From: Actinomycetes bacterium
GTDB lineage: Bacteria; Actinomycetota; Acidimicrobiia; Acidimicrobiales; Aldehydirespiratoraceae
Reading direction: 5' to 3'
Length of the DNA stretch: 45,746 bases
Assembly: GCA_024276495.1 (NCBI GenBank)
Contig: JAJRXC010000015.1
Coordinates: 1-45,746 of the forward strand
The position numbers were made by a program, and so were the translations under genes. Shown here piece after piece: positions 25,901-35,492 of the stretch; within the stretch, counting starts at the first letter, position 1; each line of letters begins with the position of its first letter. Below the pieces are notes generated by a model, which was not told where the DNA came from, searched no databases, and was given only the letters and a program-made list of their open reading frames with translations.

Positions 25901-26645
25901 GCCGGTGTCCGATCACCTCGGCGAGGATGCTGAGCGCGATCTCTTCGGGCGTCTCCGCGTTGATCTCGATCCCGATCGGTGCGTGGACCCGACCGAGATC
26001 CGAGTCGGCGATGCCGCGATCCGACAACCCGGCGCGGGTCGTGTCCCAGCGCCGCCGGCTCCCCATGAGGCCGATGTAGCCGGCCGGGGTGGCGAGCAGC
26101 GCCGGCAGGATCTCCAAGTCGAGCTTGACGTTGCGGGTGACCATGACGATCGCATCGTCGGCGGTCACCGGGTGGGTCGCGAGGGCATCCGCGATCGGGC
26201 CGGTGAGGGCGACATCGACATGGTCGGCCCCGTCGAGCACATCGGCCCGGTCGTCCCAGACGATCGTGCGAAAGCCGATCCACTGGGCGAGATCGGACAC
26301 CGCGCGACCGACATGGCCGGCACCGATGACGAAGAGGTTCGGGGTGGGCATGTAGGGCTCCAGATAGATCTCGGCCTCGCCTCCGCAGACTCCGGCGTCG
26401 CCGTCGGCGGGATCGATGAGGTTGTAGGTGATGAGTCGGGGCCGGCCGTCGACCAGCGCCGCGGCGGCCTCGACGGTGACACGGTGCTCCATCTCACCCC
26501 CGCCGATCGTGCCGAGAGTTCGACCATCGGCGAAGACGAGCATCTTCGAGCCGGGTCGACGGGGAACGGAGTCTCGCGTCCTCACGACGGTCGCGAGGGC
26601 CACCGTCTCACCGCGGGCGATCGCCGCCGCGAGCTCGGGGATCAC
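25890..26645 (-). CDS. xdhC: XdhC-family molybdenum cofactor sulfuration/insertion protein
   Basis: The product has 251 residues from a GTG at 26643-26645 that overlaps the stop of the amidohydrolase gene. The N-terminal XdhC domain has 'ATVVRTRDSVPRRPGSKMLVF' and 'GTIGGGEMEH', then 'GVCGGEAEIYLEP'. The C-terminal Rossmann domain carries LFVIGAGHVGRAV and 'GYIGLMGSRRRWD'. XdhC binds molybdenum cofactor, helps give it the terminal sulfur (or selenium) and delivers it to the hydroxylase. The upstream open-frame extension into the amidohydrolase gene is a shadow. Confidence 0.93.
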   Translation of the reverse strand: MIPELAAAIARGETVALATVVRTRDSVPRRPGSKMLVFADGRTLGTIGGGEMEHRVTVEAAAALVDGRPRLITYNLIDPADGDAGVCGGEAEIYLEPYMPTPNLFVIGAGHVGRAVSDLAQWIGFRTIVWDDRADVLDGADHVDVALTGPIADALATHPVTADDAIVMVTRNVKLDLEILPALLATPAGYIGLMGSRRRWDTTRAGLSDRGIADSDLGRVHAPIGIEINAETPEEIALSILAEVIGHRRGP

Positions 26646-27964
26646 CGGCCCGCCTTCCAGAGCCGGGCGGCCTGTTCTCGCGAATGGGCTCGGAGCCGGC
26701 CGAGGTCGGCACCGAGCACGACGCCGGACCGGACCCGCCAGGTGCCGGCGACCATGACGTCGCGGACATGGCTGTGGTTGCGCCACAAGACCACCTGGTC
26801 GGCGAGGTTGTGGGCCGTGGGGGGGCTGGGGAAGTCGGCATCGACGATCTGGAGATCCGCGGACCATCCGGGATCGAGTCGGCCGACCCGTTCGAGTCCG
26901 AGGGCGCGAGCGCCGCCGACGGTCGCCATCGACAGGACCCGGTCGGCGGGCATCGTCGCCGGATCCATCAGCCGGGCCTTGTGGATGAGGAAGGCGCCCC
27001 GCATCACCTCGTAGAAGTCGTTGATGTAGCCGTCGCTGCCGAGCCCGACCGTCACCCCGGCATCGAGCAGCTCGGGCATGGGTGCGATTCCCCCACCGAC
27101 CTCGCAGTTGGCCAGCGGCATGTGGGTCACCCGCACGTCACGTTCGCACAACAGCTCCCGTTCCCGCTCGGAGAGGTGCACGCACTGGCTGGCGAGCAGA
27201 CGCGGCCCGGCGATGCCGAGACGGTCGTAGAGCTCGAGGGCTCGTTCCCCCAGGTTCTTCTCGGCCCACTCGCCCTCGTGGACACCCTCGTTGACGTGGC
27301 AGTGGCTCATCACCCCGAGGTCCGTGGCCCGGCCGAACGCCTCGGTGATGTAGTCGGCGGAACAGGTGAAGGTCGTGTGCCAACACATCAGGCCGCCGAC
27401 GAGACCATCGGGGTCGCATGCCTCGATCAGCCCGACGTTCTCCTCGATCCCGAGCCGGGCGATCTCGGCGCCTGCCCGCTCCGTCGCCTCGAAGCTCAGC
27501 AGCCCCCGCATGCCCCGTCGTTCGACGATCTCCTTTTGGGCCAGGAGGACCTCGGGAAGCGCATGGGGTGCTTCGAGGATGTCGTAGAAGGTCGTCGTTC
27601 CCGAACGGAGCATCTCCGCGGTGACCTGGTCGGTGGCCGCCTCGATCATGGCCACATCGAGGGCATCTTCGACCTTGGGCCACCAGTAGTCGGCCAGGAA
27701 GCTCCAGAAGTCGCCGGGCCCGTCGCCGTCGACCGCCGGAATGCCGTGGGCGAGGGTGCCGTACAGGTGGACGTGGGCGTTGACGAATCCGGGCATCACG
27801 AGATGACCCGAGGCGTCGACGATCTCCTCGTCGGGGTGCGCGGCGCGCAGGTCGTCCGCCGGACCGATCGCGTCGACCGAACCGTTCACGACCCGCACCC
27901 CCCAGTCGCGCTCGGCCGGCCGGTCGGCGGCCACCAGGAGCCAGTCGGAGAGGATGAGGGTCAT
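26642..27964 (-). CDS. ssnA: SsnA-like metal-dependent amidohydrolase (aminohydrolase)
   Basis: The product has 440 residues and a typical AtzA/TrzN-type amidohydrolase fold. Metal ligands are visible: HxH in NAHVHLY, a His in the CWHTTFTCS/HCHVNEG region, and Asp in GLGSDGYIND. An ADLQIVD-type C-terminal strand is present. Gene context (XdhD-like and YgfM-like subunits, YqeB, YqeC) matches E. coli ssnA, which lies in the xdhD locus and whose substrate is unresolved. It probably deaminates a purine-like or other N-heterocycle produced or consumed by the molybdenum enzyme. It overlaps neighbours at both ends by four bases, so translation is coupled. Confidence 0.9.
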   Translation of the reverse strand: MTLILSDWLLVAADRPAERDWGVRVVNGSVDAIGPADDLRAAHPDEEIVDASGHLVMPGFVNAHVHLYGTLAHGIPAVDGDGPGDFWSFLADYWWPKVEDALDVAMIEAATDQVTAEMLRSGTTTFYDILEAPHALPEVLLAQKEIVERRGMRGLLSFEATERAGAEIARLGIEENVGLIEACDPDGLVGGLMCWHTTFTCSADYITEAFGRATDLGVMSHCHVNEGVHEGEWAEKNLGERALELYDRLGIAGPRLLASQCVHLSERERELLCERDVRVTHMPLANCEVGGGIAPMPELLDAGVTVGLGSDGYINDFYEVMRGAFLIHKARLMDPATMPADRVLSMATVGGARALGLERVGRLDPGWSADLQIVDADFPSPPTAHNLADQVVLWRNHSHVRDVMVAGTWRVRSGVVLGADLGRLRAHSREQAARLWKAGR

Positions 27965-30894
27965 GCGTCGTTCAACGCCGCCCAGACCCGTTCGGGGGTG
28001 AACGGCAAGTCGTTGATGGCGACCCCGGTCGCGTTGAGGATCGCGTTGCGCAACGCCGGCGCCACTCCGTCCTTCGGGATCTCCGCGACTGCTTTCGCGC
28101 CGAACGGGCCGCTGTCCTCCAACGTCTGCACCAGGTACACGACGGTGTCCGGCATCTCGTCGGCCCGGTAGATCTTGTACGGACCGAAGGAGGTGTTGAG
28201 CAGGCGACCGTCGTCGTCGAACGCGAACTCCTCACAGTGGGCGTAGCCGAGGGCCTGCGCCATCCCTCCCTCGACCTGGCCGCTCGCGGTGATCGGGTTG
28301 ATCGCCACGCCGCAGTCGACCGCCATCACCAGCTTGGTGACCGTGACCTGCCCGGTCTCGACGTCGACCTCGATCTCCGCCATCTGGGCCGCGAACGGCG
28401 GCGGACAGTCCGGCGACACGTAGGACGACGTGCCCATGATCTGTTCCTGCTCCTGGGTGTGCAACGAGTCGAGGGCGATGTCCTCCAGGCTGACGGAGCG
28501 GCCATCGGCGGCGTAGGCCCGGCGATCCCGCAGCTCAATCGTGCAGGGTTCATCGACGTCGAGCAGCATCGCCGCCCGCTCCTTGATCCGTTTGCGAGCC
28601 ACCTCGGCCGCCTGCATCGCCGCGGTGCCCGAGATGTAGGTGGTGGAGCTCGCGTAGGCACCGGTGTCAAACGGGGTCATGTCGGTGTCGGACGAGTAGA
28701 CCTTGATGTCCTCGAGCCGCACCCCGAGCACCTCGGCCGCGATCTGGCCGAGGACGGTGTCGGCCCCGGTGCCGAGATCGGTGGCCCCGACCAACATGTT
28801 GAACGAACCGTCGTCGTTGAGCTTGATCGAGCACCCACCCATGTCGAGGAACGGGATGGCGGTCCCGTGCATGCAGAACGCGAAGCCGATCCCGCGACGG
28901 ATGTGGGGGCGATCGGCCGGCTCCCTCCAGGCGGGGTCGTCGCGGCGGTGCCACCCGATCTCCCGGAGGGCCTGGGCGACACATTCCTCGATGCCCTCGG
29001 ACATGATCCGCGGGTATTCGTCGAGCTCGTCCTCGACCACGGCCCGCTCCCCGAGGTGGGGGGCGATGTCGATCTCCGAACCGGTCGAGACCCAGTTCTT
29101 GCGCTTGAACTCGATGACGTCGTATCCGAGCTCCCGGGCGATGTCCTCGAGGTGGGCTTCGAGCGCGAACTCGGCCTGCGGGGCGCCGTAGCCGCGATAG
29201 GCGCCCGGCACCGGGATGTTGGTGTAGACGACGTCACAGTGGAACCGCTTGTTCGGGCAGTCGTACTGGCTCAGCCCCCGCATGCCGGTGACGGTCTGCA
29301 CGGTGTAGCCGTGGGTGCCGTACGGGCCGGTGTTGCCGATCACGTACATGTCCTGGGCGACGAGCTTGCCGTCGTCGTCGACACCGGTGCGGTAGGTGAT
29401 CGTCTGGGGATGGCGGGTGCGGCTCGACGCGAACTCCTCTTCGCGGGTCAGCTCGAGTCGGCACGGCCTCCGGGTGGCCTTGGCCAGGTGACCGACGATG
29501 TCCTCGAGGAGCATCTCTTGTTTCGCGCCGAACCCACCGCCGATGCGGGGTTTGATGATGCGGACGTCCTTGATGTCCATCTCGAGCAGCGGGGCGACCA
29601 TGCGGCGGGCGTGGAACGGCACCTGGGTCGCGGTGCGGATCACCATGCGCTCGTCCTCGTCGATCCATGCGATGGAGATGTGGGGCTCGATCGGGCACTG
29701 CTGGACCTGGTGGACCCGGAAGGTCTGTTCGAACACGTGGGCGGCGTGGGCGAGGGCATCCTCGACGTCGCCCCGCTGCGCCTTGATCTGGTGGACGATG
29801 TTGCGCTCGGCGTCGAAGATCTCCTCGGTGTCGTCCTCGTCGTGGATCTTCGGCGCGTCCGGTTCCATCGCCTCGCGCTCGTCGAAGATCGCGGGGAGCA
29901 CCTCATAGGTGACGTCGATCAGCCGCACCGCCTCTTCGGCGATCTCGACGGTCTCGGCCGCCACCGCGGCGACCCGGTCTCCGACGTGGCGGACCTTCGT
30001 GTCGAAGCTCACCTGGTCGTGGGGGTGCGGGTTCGGCCAGCTCTGGCCACCCGATGCGTACTTGATCCGGGCCACGTTCTTGTGGTGCAGGACCGCGTGC
30101 ACGCCGGGCAGGGCTAGGGCGGCGCGGTCGTCGATGTCGACGATCCGGGCGTGGGCGTGAGGGCTGGTGAGCAGCCGGCAGTAGAGCATTCCCCGCGGCT
30201 CGATGTCGTCGGTGAAGGCGGGGTTTCCCTTGGCCAACCGGACCGCGTCGACCTTGACCTCGGGTTTGCCGACGACGGCCATGTCGGGGACGTCGCGCGA
30301 CGGGATCAGGCGAGGCACCGCCGACGAGCCGGCCGGGGCGCGATCCGCGGGGTCGTAGACCGCGGCCTCGCCACCGTCGGTCAACGGCTCGAGGATCATG
30401 GGCGCGAACGGCGCCGCCGTCTCTCCCCGGAGCACCGCGGCCGCCCGCTTCACCGCTTCGACCGGTTTCACATAGGCGGTCTCGCGGTCGAGGATGCCGC
30501 TGAGCATGTCGCGAATCTCGGCCTCGGTCGGGTCGGGGTTCTCTGCGAGCAGCGCCAACGTCCCGAGGATCATGGCGCCCGCCGAGTAGCCCGACTGCAT
30601 GGCGCCGACCGCGGCGAACGCCGCCTGGATCGGGTGGAGCTCCCGTTCGGTGTTGAGCGATTCGACGGTGACGACCGAGTGGCCGTCGGCCTGGGCGGCG
30701 AGGATGACGTCGCTACTGGCCAACCGACCGTCGAACAGCACGGCCCCGGCACCGGTCTCACCGCTCGCGGAACCGAACTTCACGCTGAACATGCCTTCGC
30801 GGCGCAGCACGTCGCGCAGGTTGTCGGACGGCGAGACGTCGGTGGTCACCGTCGTGCCGTTGAGCTCGAACGAGATGGACAGGGTGTCGCTCAT
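27961..30894 (-). CDS. xdhD: XdhD-like molybdenum hydroxylase with cysteine-free [2Fe-2S]-type N-terminal domain
   Basis: The product has 977 residues. Residues ~1-150 have the fold pattern of a CoxS-type small subunit (SFELNGTTVTTDVSPSDNLRDVLRR, GAVLFDGRLASSDVILAAQADG, ELHPIQAAFAAVGAMQSGYSAGAMILG). All eight cluster cysteines are missing: the QCGYCTPG site reads QSGYSAGA and the CRCTGY site reads LDRETAY. From about residue 200 it is a molybdenum subunit: KVDAVRLAKGNPAFTDDI, RIGGGFGAKQEML, GAYRGYGAPQAEFALE, and the catalytic Glu region FGAKAVAEIPKDG. E. coli XdhD, as I recall it, is organised the same way. It is the second gene of the operon, overlapped by the FAD subunit upstream. Likely role: hydroxylate a purine-like ring with a Mo(-Se) cofactor. 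Which protein carries electrons is open. Confidence 0.92.
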   Translation of the reverse strand: MSDTLSISFELNGTTVTTDVSPSDNLRDVLRREGMFSVKFGSASGETGAGAVLFDGRLASSDVILAAQADGHSVVTVESLNTERELHPIQAAFAAVGAMQSGYSAGAMILGTLALLAENPDPTEAEIRDMLSGILDRETAYVKPVEAVKRAAAVLRGETAAPFAPMILEPLTDGGEAAVYDPADRAPAGSSAVPRLIPSRDVPDMAVVGKPEVKVDAVRLAKGNPAFTDDIEPRGMLYCRLLTSPHAHARIVDIDDRAALALPGVHAVLHHKNVARIKYASGGQSWPNPHPHDQVSFDTKVRHVGDRVAAVAAETVEIAEEAVRLIDVTYEVLPAIFDEREAMEPDAPKIHDEDDTEEIFDAERNIVHQIKAQRGDVEDALAHAAHVFEQTFRVHQVQQCPIEPHISIAWIDEDERMVIRTATQVPFHARRMVAPLLEMDIKDVRIIKPRIGGGFGAKQEMLLEDIVGHLAKATRRPCRLELTREEEFASSRTRHPQTITYRTGVDDDGKLVAQDMYVIGNTGPYGTHGYTVQTVTGMRGLSQYDCPNKRFHCDVVYTNIPVPGAYRGYGAPQAEFALEAHLEDIARELGYDVIEFKRKNWVSTGSEIDIAPHLGERAVVEDELDEYPRIMSEGIEECVAQALREIGWHRRDDPAWREPADRPHIRRGIGFAFCMHGTAIPFLDMGGCSIKLNDDGSFNMLVGATDLGTGADTVLGQIAAEVLGVRLEDIKVYSSDTDMTPFDTGAYASSTTYISGTAAMQAAEVARKRIKERAAMLLDVDEPCTIELRDRRAYAADGRSVSLEDIALDSLHTQEQEQIMGTSSYVSPDCPPPFAAQMAEIEVDVETGQVTVTKLVMAVDCGVAINPITASGQVEGGMAQALGYAHCEEFAFDDDGRLLNTSFGPYKIYRADEMPDTVVYLVQTLEDSGPFGAKAVAEIPKDGVAPALRNAILNATGVAINDLPFTPERVWAALNDA

Positions 30895-31610
30895 CGGATG
30901 GCCTCCACGGCTCGGGCACCGAGTATTCGCGCCAGCTCGAGCCGGTACTCGGCGGTGCCGCGGAAGTCGGCCGGGGGGGTGAGGCCCGCGCTCGGGTCGA
31001 GCGGGTCGACGAGCACGGGGGTGTCGGCGACGCCGGTGAGAGCCAACGCGGTCGTGCCGTTCGATGTTCGGGCGACCGCCGCGACGATCGGGGCGTCGGC
31101 GGGCGTGCGGGCCGTGTGGGCTTCGGCCGCGGTGCCTCCCGGATCGATCGTCACCGCGGTGATCACCGCACCCTCGGGCACACCGGTGGCGAGAAGCTCG
31201 GCCAGACCCCGTTGCTCCGCCCCGGCCAGCTCCACCCGGGCATCGGCGACGAGCAGCGCGGCGAGCAGCAGGCTCTCGCCCGACCCGGCGGCCACCGTTC
31301 CGCCGATCGTGGCGAGGCTGCGCAACGTGGAAGGGGCTTCGGCCCGGGCGATCGTGCGCATCCAGGCGGGGACCGCGTCGGCGTCGCCGCCGGCGGCCAA
31401 CGTGGCCATGGCGCCGATCCGCACCCGGTCGCCGTCGTGTTCGATCGTGTCGAGGCCGAGTGACTGGAGGTCCACCACCTCGAGGTCGCTCGGGGCGCGG
31501 TCGGCGTTGACCACCGTGCCCCCCGCGAGCACGATTCGATTCGGTGCCTGCAGCAGGTCCATGGCCACATCGAGGCTGGTGGGTCGGTGATACGCGGCAA
31601 TCAGCGGCAC
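30891..31610 (-). CDS. ygfM: YgfM/CoxM-like FAD-binding subunit of molybdenum hydroxylase
   Basis: The product has 239 residues, shorter than most CoxM/XdhB subunits (about 280-290). The FAD motifs are recognisable: VLAGGTVVNADR (usually AGGT/Q with an Asn or Ser) and ATIGGTVAAGSGESLLLAALLVADA (TIGGN in classic members, here TIGGT). The end, 'DFRGTAEYRLELARILGARAVEAI', is family-like. It is the first gene of the minus-strand operon, with an ATG that begins just past the divergent control region. It should accept electrons from the hydroxylase and pass them to an acceptor, but the FeS relay expected in between is absent from the XdhD-like partner. Confidence 0.9.
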   Translation of the reverse strand: MPLIAAYHRPTSLDVAMDLLQAPNRIVLAGGTVVNADRAPSDLEVVDLQSLGLDTIEHDGDRVRIGAMATLAAGGDADAVPAWMRTIARAEAPSTLRSLATIGGTVAAGSGESLLLAALLVADARVELAGAEQRGLAELLATGVPEGAVITAVTIDPGGTAAEAHTARTPADAPIVAAVARTSNGTTALALTGVADTPVLVDPLDPSAGLTPPADFRGTAEYRLELARILGARAVEAIR

Positions 31611-31774
31611 AGCTCTACTCCGTCTCTGATCGGCCGTCCCGGGGATACGCCGCCGGGCAAGTCCATGATCGCAGTTCGTTTTCCGTCAACCTAGCCCACC
31701 GAAGCGCGCGGATCGTCAACGGGACCCGACGACGGATCGGTTCGCTATTGTCGGCGCGCCGACCAGGAGGACCG
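31611..31774. promoter_or_regulatory. Divergent control region of the molybdenum hydroxylase operon and RidA gene
   Basis: The 164 bases between the two divergent starts are AT-richer than their surroundings. On the minus strand a TTGACG hexamer (complement of 31686-31691) could be a -35 for the operon, without a strong -10. On the plus strand TATTGT near 31745-31750 could be the RidA -10. AGGAGG at 31765-31770 is the RidA ribosome site. No operator palindrome stands out. Confidence 0.4.
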
Positions 31775-32188
31775 ATGCCGAACGACACGACCCACCGCAC
31801 CGTCGATCCTTCGTCGATCGCACCCCCCGCCGCCAACTACGCCCACGCCCGGATCACCACCGGCGCGACCCGGTGGCTTCACACCTCTGGGGTCGTGCCG
31901 ATCGCACCCGACGGCTCGGTGCCCGCGGGGCTCGTCGCCCAAGCCGAGGTGATCTGGGCCAACATCGCCGCGATGCTCGCCGACGCCGAGATGACCGCGG
32001 CCGACATCGTGGCGGTCACGACCTATGTCACCCCCGGTCACGAGCTCGGCCCGATCATGGCCGTTCGGGATCGAGCGCTCGACCCCCGTTCCGGCGGGAA
32101 CAACGTCGCGGCTTCGACCCTGGTGATCGTCGCCGAGCTGGCCCGCCCCGAGTGGCAGATGGAGATCGCGGTCGTCGCCGCGACGTGA
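31775..32188 (+). CDS. RidA/YjgF-family enamine/imine deaminase
   Basis: The product has 137 residues from the ATG at 31775, four bases after a perfect AGGAGG. The family fold is clear: 'NYAHARITTGATRWLHTSGVVPIAPDGSVP', 'VIWANIAAMLADAEMTAADIVAVTTYV', and the end 'NNVAASTLVIVAELARPEWQMEIAVVA'. RidA hydrolyses reactive enamines/imines; related proteins work in pyrimidine and purine degradation. Classic RidA has a catalytic Arg (in RPCYA-type loops), and here the C-terminal 'ARPEWQMEIAVVA' has an Arg at that position. Position next to the hydroxylase/amidohydrolase operon suggests it handles an unstable ring-opened product. It ends directly against the convergent amidohydrolase gene. Confidence 0.9.
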   Translation: MPNDTTHRTVDPSSIAPPAANYAHARITTGATRWLHTSGVVPIAPDGSVPAGLVAQAEVIWANIAAMLADAEMTAADIVAVTTYVTPGHELGPIMAVRDRALDPRSGGNNVAASTLVIVAELARPEWQMEIAVVAAT

Positions 32189-33577
32189 TCAACGGGTCAG
32201 TCGGCTCTCGACCCCGGCCCGACGAAAAACGTCGCGGGCCGAGACCTCGGCGTCGGCGAGCAGCGCCGCTTCGTCGAGCATCACGACCTCCCGTTCGTCG
32301 ATCAGGATGCGGCCATCGACGATCACGTGGGTGACGTCGGCCGGGGTGGCGTTGAACACCAGCGCGCTCGGCACACGGTGCACCGGCGCCACGAAGACCG
32401 AGCCGAGGTCGACGATCACGAGGTCGGCCTTCCTGCCGGCCTCCAGCGAGCCGGTGAGCTGCGGGGTGCCGAACGCCCGGGCCCCTCCCCGACACGCCAT
32501 CGTGAGACTGTCCTCGGGTTGCAACGCCATCGCGTCGAGGTGGTGCACCTTCTGGAGCAGCACGGTCGCCTTGAGGACCTCGAACATGTCCTGACGGTTG
32601 TTGCTGCCCGGTCCGTCGCTCGCGAGGGCCACGGTGATGCCGCGGGCCCGCATGTCGAGGATCCGGGGAACCCCCGAAGCGAGATACATGTTGCTCACCG
32701 GGCAGTGCACCACCGTGGCGTCCCGGCGCGCGATGAGGTCCAACTCGGCGTCGTCGAGCCAGACGCTGTGGGCGAGCTGGAAGTCGGGACCGAGAAGACC
32801 GAGCTGCTCCAGCCACTCGACGTGGCGCAGCCCCCGTTCGTCGACGCTCATGTCGACCTCCGTCGCGGTCTCCGCGCAGTGGATGTGGGTGCCGGCCCCC
32901 CAGGTCCGGGCCTCGGCGACGGTGGCGCGCATCGCGTCGTCTGAGCAGCCCCACGGGATCAGGGGCGCCAGCTCGACACGGATCCGGTCGTCGTCGTGGC
33001 CGTGCCAACGGTCGCGGACCCGGCGGGTGCGTTCGATCACGGTGTCGGCGGACTCGCTCAACGACGGCTCGTAGTTGCGATCGGCCCACCCCCGGGCGAG
33101 CAGGAACCGGATGCCGAGCTCGTCGGCCGCCGTGCACACGCCGTCGTCGATGGTCTCGTCGATGTGGACGTACTGGTGGTCCATCACCGACGTCGCCCCG
33201 GTGCGCAGGTTCTCGACCAACCCGACCGTCGCGGCCAGCCGGGCCGACTCCCGGTCGAGGTGCACGGCCCCGGGCCAGATGCAGTCACGAAGCCAGTCGA
33301 GCAGCGGCTTGTCGTCGGCCAACCCACGAAAGAACGTCTGGAAGAGGTGGGTGTGGGCGTTGGTCATTCCCGGCATCACCGCCCGACCGGTCCCATCGAT
33401 CACGCGGCCGACCCGGGCCCGCACCTCGGCGGGCGCGGGACCCGACCCCACGGCCTCGATGCGGTCGTCGACCACGTGCACCCATCCCGGGTCGTGGACC
33501 GTGAACTCGTCGTCGACCGTCACGACCGCGGCACCGTCGACCAGGACGCCACCCGCCGGGCGGGAGGGCGGGGTCAC
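32189..33577 (-). CDS. Amidohydrolase, 8-oxoguanine-deaminase/TrzN-like
   Basis: The product has 462 residues from a GTG at 33575-33577 overlapping the LLM gene stop (GTGA). Metal ligands: NAHTHLFQ, the [12 protein letters not shown] helix, LAHSVWL, and ASDGPGSNN. '[21 protein letters not shown]' and '[14 protein letters not shown]' are characteristic of the TrzN/AtzA/8-oxoguanine deaminase branch. It likely deaminates or dechlorinates a triazine- or purine-like ring; the exact substrate cannot be read. It is distinct in sequence from the SsnA-like enzyme 4 kb away but of the same superfamily. The open frame upstream of the GTG runs into the LLM gene and is a shadow. Confidence 0.9.
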   Translation of the reverse strand: MTPPSRPAGGVLVDGAAVVTVDDEFTVHDPGWVHVVDDRIEAVGSGPAPAEVRARVGRVIDGTGRAVMPGMTNAHTHLFQTFFRGLADDKPLLDWLRDCIWPGAVHLDRESARLAATVGLVENLRTGATSVMDHQYVHIDETIDDGVCTAADELGIRFLLARGWADRNYEPSLSESADTVIERTRRVRDRWHGHDDDRIRVELAPLIPWGCSDDAMRATVAEARTWGAGTHIHCAETATEVDMSVDERGLRHVEWLEQLGLLGPDFQLAHSVWLDDAELDLIARRDATVVHCPVSNMYLASGVPRILDMRARGITVALASDGPGSNNRQDMFEVLKATVLLQKVHHLDAMALQPEDSLTMACRGGARAFGTPQLTGSLEAGRKADLVIVDLGSVFVAPVHRVPSALVFNATPADVTHVIVDGRILIDEREVVMLDEAALLADAEVSARDVFRRAGVESRLTR

Positions 33578-34599
33578 GGCGTCCAGTCGGCGAACGCGTC
33601 GATCACGGGCTTGATGTCGTCCATCATCGGGAAGAGGATCGGGCAGGTGACACCAGCGTCGATGTACTCCGCGACCTTCTCGCGACACTGATCGGCGGTG
33701 CCGACCGCCATCAGCTTGCGGACCAGTTCATCGGGGATCAGATGGGCGGCCTTGCGATAGTCGGCCTCGGTGGCCGGCCACCCGACGATCTCCTTGACCC
33801 GTTCGACGAGATCGGGATCGGCACCGGAGGCTTTCATGATGTGCGGTTCGGTCCCGAGGTAGTAGGCGACGAGCGACTTTCCGGTCAGCATCGCCTCGTC
33901 GGGGTCGTCGTCGGAGAGCGAGCAGACCAGCAGCTCGGGCCGATCGATGTCGGCGATCGTCTTGTCGACCTTGGCGGCGCCGGCCACCACGAGATCGACG
34001 GCCTCACGGATGTAGTCGGTCGAGACGACGTAGTTGAGCACGATGCCGTCGCAGATCTCGCCCGTCAGCTCCAACATCTTGGGCCCCGTCGCCCCGATGT
34101 AGATGGGGATGTCGCGCGGTCCGGTGTCGCCGAAGGCGACATCGAGCTTGACCCGGTCCAGTTGGACGAACTCACCGTCGTAGCTGACCTCCTCCATCGT
34201 GAAGAGCTGCCGGATCGCCTCGATGTTCTCGCGCATCGCGGTGAGGGGCTTGCGCCGGTCGGCTCCCACTCGCGAGGCGATCGGCTCCCACCACGCGCCC
34301 AGGCCCAGCATCACCCGGCTCTCGCCTTGCGGGGTCAAGCCGCCGAGCTCCCACATCGTGCTCCAAGTGGCGGCGATGACCGCGGGGTTGCGGGTGTAGA
34401 TCGGCAACACACCACTACCGAACCGCAGCGTCGTCGTCTCCGCGAGAAAGGCGCTCATCATCACCACGCAGTCGCGCGCGAGGCGGGTGTCCGCCTGCCA
34501 GATCTCGGAGAAACCCTTCTCCTCGGCGTACTTCACCATCTCGATCTCGTACGAGATCGGGTGTTTGTCCTGGAGATAGAGGGCCATTCGTTGTGACAT
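33574..34599 (-). CDS. LLM-class (F420-dependent type) oxidoreductase B
   Basis: The product has 341 residues from the ATG at 34597-34599, behind AGGAT with AGGAGG farther upstream. It is a luciferase-like barrel: '[49 protein letters not shown]', '[20 protein letters not shown]', '[29 protein letters not shown]'. Typical members use F420H2 or FMN. It is the gene upstream of the amidohydrolase and overlaps it, so the two should act in one pathway. It differs from oxidoreductases A and D and is nearer the methylenetetrahydromethanopterin-reductase-like subgroup. Confidence 0.88.
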   Translation of the reverse strand: MSQRMALYLQDKHPISYEIEMVKYAEEKGFSEIWQADTRLARDCVVMMSAFLAETTTLRFGSGVLPIYTRNPAVIAATWSTMWELGGLTPQGESRVMLGLGAWWEPIASRVGADRRKPLTAMRENIEAIRQLFTMEEVSYDGEFVQLDRVKLDVAFGDTGPRDIPIYIGATGPKMLELTGEICDGIVLNYVVSTDYIREAVDLVVAGAAKVDKTIADIDRPELLVCSLSDDDPDEAMLTGKSLVAYYLGTEPHIMKASGADPDLVERVKEIVGWPATEADYRKAAHLIPDELVRKLMAVGTADQCREKVAEYIDAGVTCPILFPMMDDIKPVIDAFADWTP

Positions 34600-34619
34600 C
34601 GTCGGGATCCTATTCCTCC

Positions 34620-35483
34620 TCAGGTGGCGGTGATGAGTGCGCCGCCCGCGACCACGAGAACCAGCGCGAGCAGAATGCGGGGAGTGCGCTCCCGGGCACC
34701 GAACACGGCCGCGCCCAACGCCACCACCATCACGCTCTGCGAGGCGTTCGACAGGGGGGCGACCAGTCCGACCTCGCCGCGGTCGAAGGCGAAGAACAGC
34801 ATCGGCAGCGCGATCCCGATCGCGAGGCCGGACGCGAGAAACGACGGCGACGCCCGACGCACACCGGCCATCAGCGAACCGCGAAGCCGGCCCGCCGACA
34901 TGACCAACACCACGAGCGTCGCCGCGACGAACACGATCGACGACGCCCACCAGATCGAGACGTCGCTTTCGCTCGTGAACTCCCGCGCGATCACGTCGCG
35001 CACCCCGAACGTCACCGCGGTTCCGAGGGCCAACACCACGCCGATGTGACGGAACCCGAGGCCCGGTTCCCAACTGATCAACACGCCGCCGACGACGACG
35101 AGCAGCGTCCCGACGATCACCGCGACCTCCCAACCCTCCCCGAGGAACAAGATCGCGAGCGCGACCGACCAGATCGGGTTCGTGCTCACCAGCACCGAGC
35201 TCCGGGCCGGTCCGATCCGCCCGATCGACGACACGAACAGCCCCTGGGAGCTCCCCGGCGCGATCGCGCCGACGAGAGCGAAGCGCCAGACCGAGTCCCA
35301 ACCCGGAACCTCGGCCCCGGTGACGACGGCCGCGATGATCGCCACCCCCGCGGCGATCCCGATCGCCACGAGCGCGCCCGCCATCGGCGGGGCGCCGGTG
35401 CGATCGAGGGCCCACCGGACGGTGACGATGTTGACGGCCCAGCCGACACCCGCGACCAACGAGAGCGCGATCGCCGCGTCCAT
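34620..35483 (-). CDS. EamA/DMT-superfamily transporter
   Basis: The product has 287 residues with about ten hydrophobic helices in two repeated EamA halves. '[44 protein letters not shown]' closes the first half. '[42 protein letters not shown]' closes the second, both with the family's 'P....l.a..flgE..t....iG..lil.G..l' pattern. Members export or exchange metabolites. It sits in the same direction as the flanking LLM genes with short gaps (20 and 9 bases), so it is likely co-transcribed. Confidence 0.9.
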   Translation of the reverse strand: MDAAIALSLVAGVGWAVNIVTVRWALDRTGAPPMAGALVAIGIAAGVAIIAAVVTGAEVPGWDSVWRFALVGAIAPGSSQGLFVSSIGRIGPARSSVLVSTNPIWSVALAILFLGEGWEVAVIVGTLLVVVGGVLISWEPGLGFRHIGVVLALGTAVTFGVRDVIAREFTSESDVSIWWASSIVFVAATLVVLVMSAGRLRGSLMAGVRRASPSFLASGLAIGIALPMLFFAFDRGEVGLVAPLSNASQSVMVVALGAAVFGARERTPRILLALVLVVAGGALITAT

Positions 35484-35492
35484 CGGGTCGAC

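Noticed and set aside
27961-30894. XdhD-like gene as a decaying pseudogene because of the lost FeS cysteines
   Set aside because: The frame is intact over 977 codons, molybdenum-site motifs are kept, the gene is tightly coupled to its neighbours, and E. coli XdhD shows the same loss.
27961-30894. Selenocysteine (in-frame UGA) in the selenium-type hydroxylase
   Set aside because: No in-frame TGA interrupts the gene. In this enzyme class selenium is thought to be a labile cofactor ligand, not selenocysteine.
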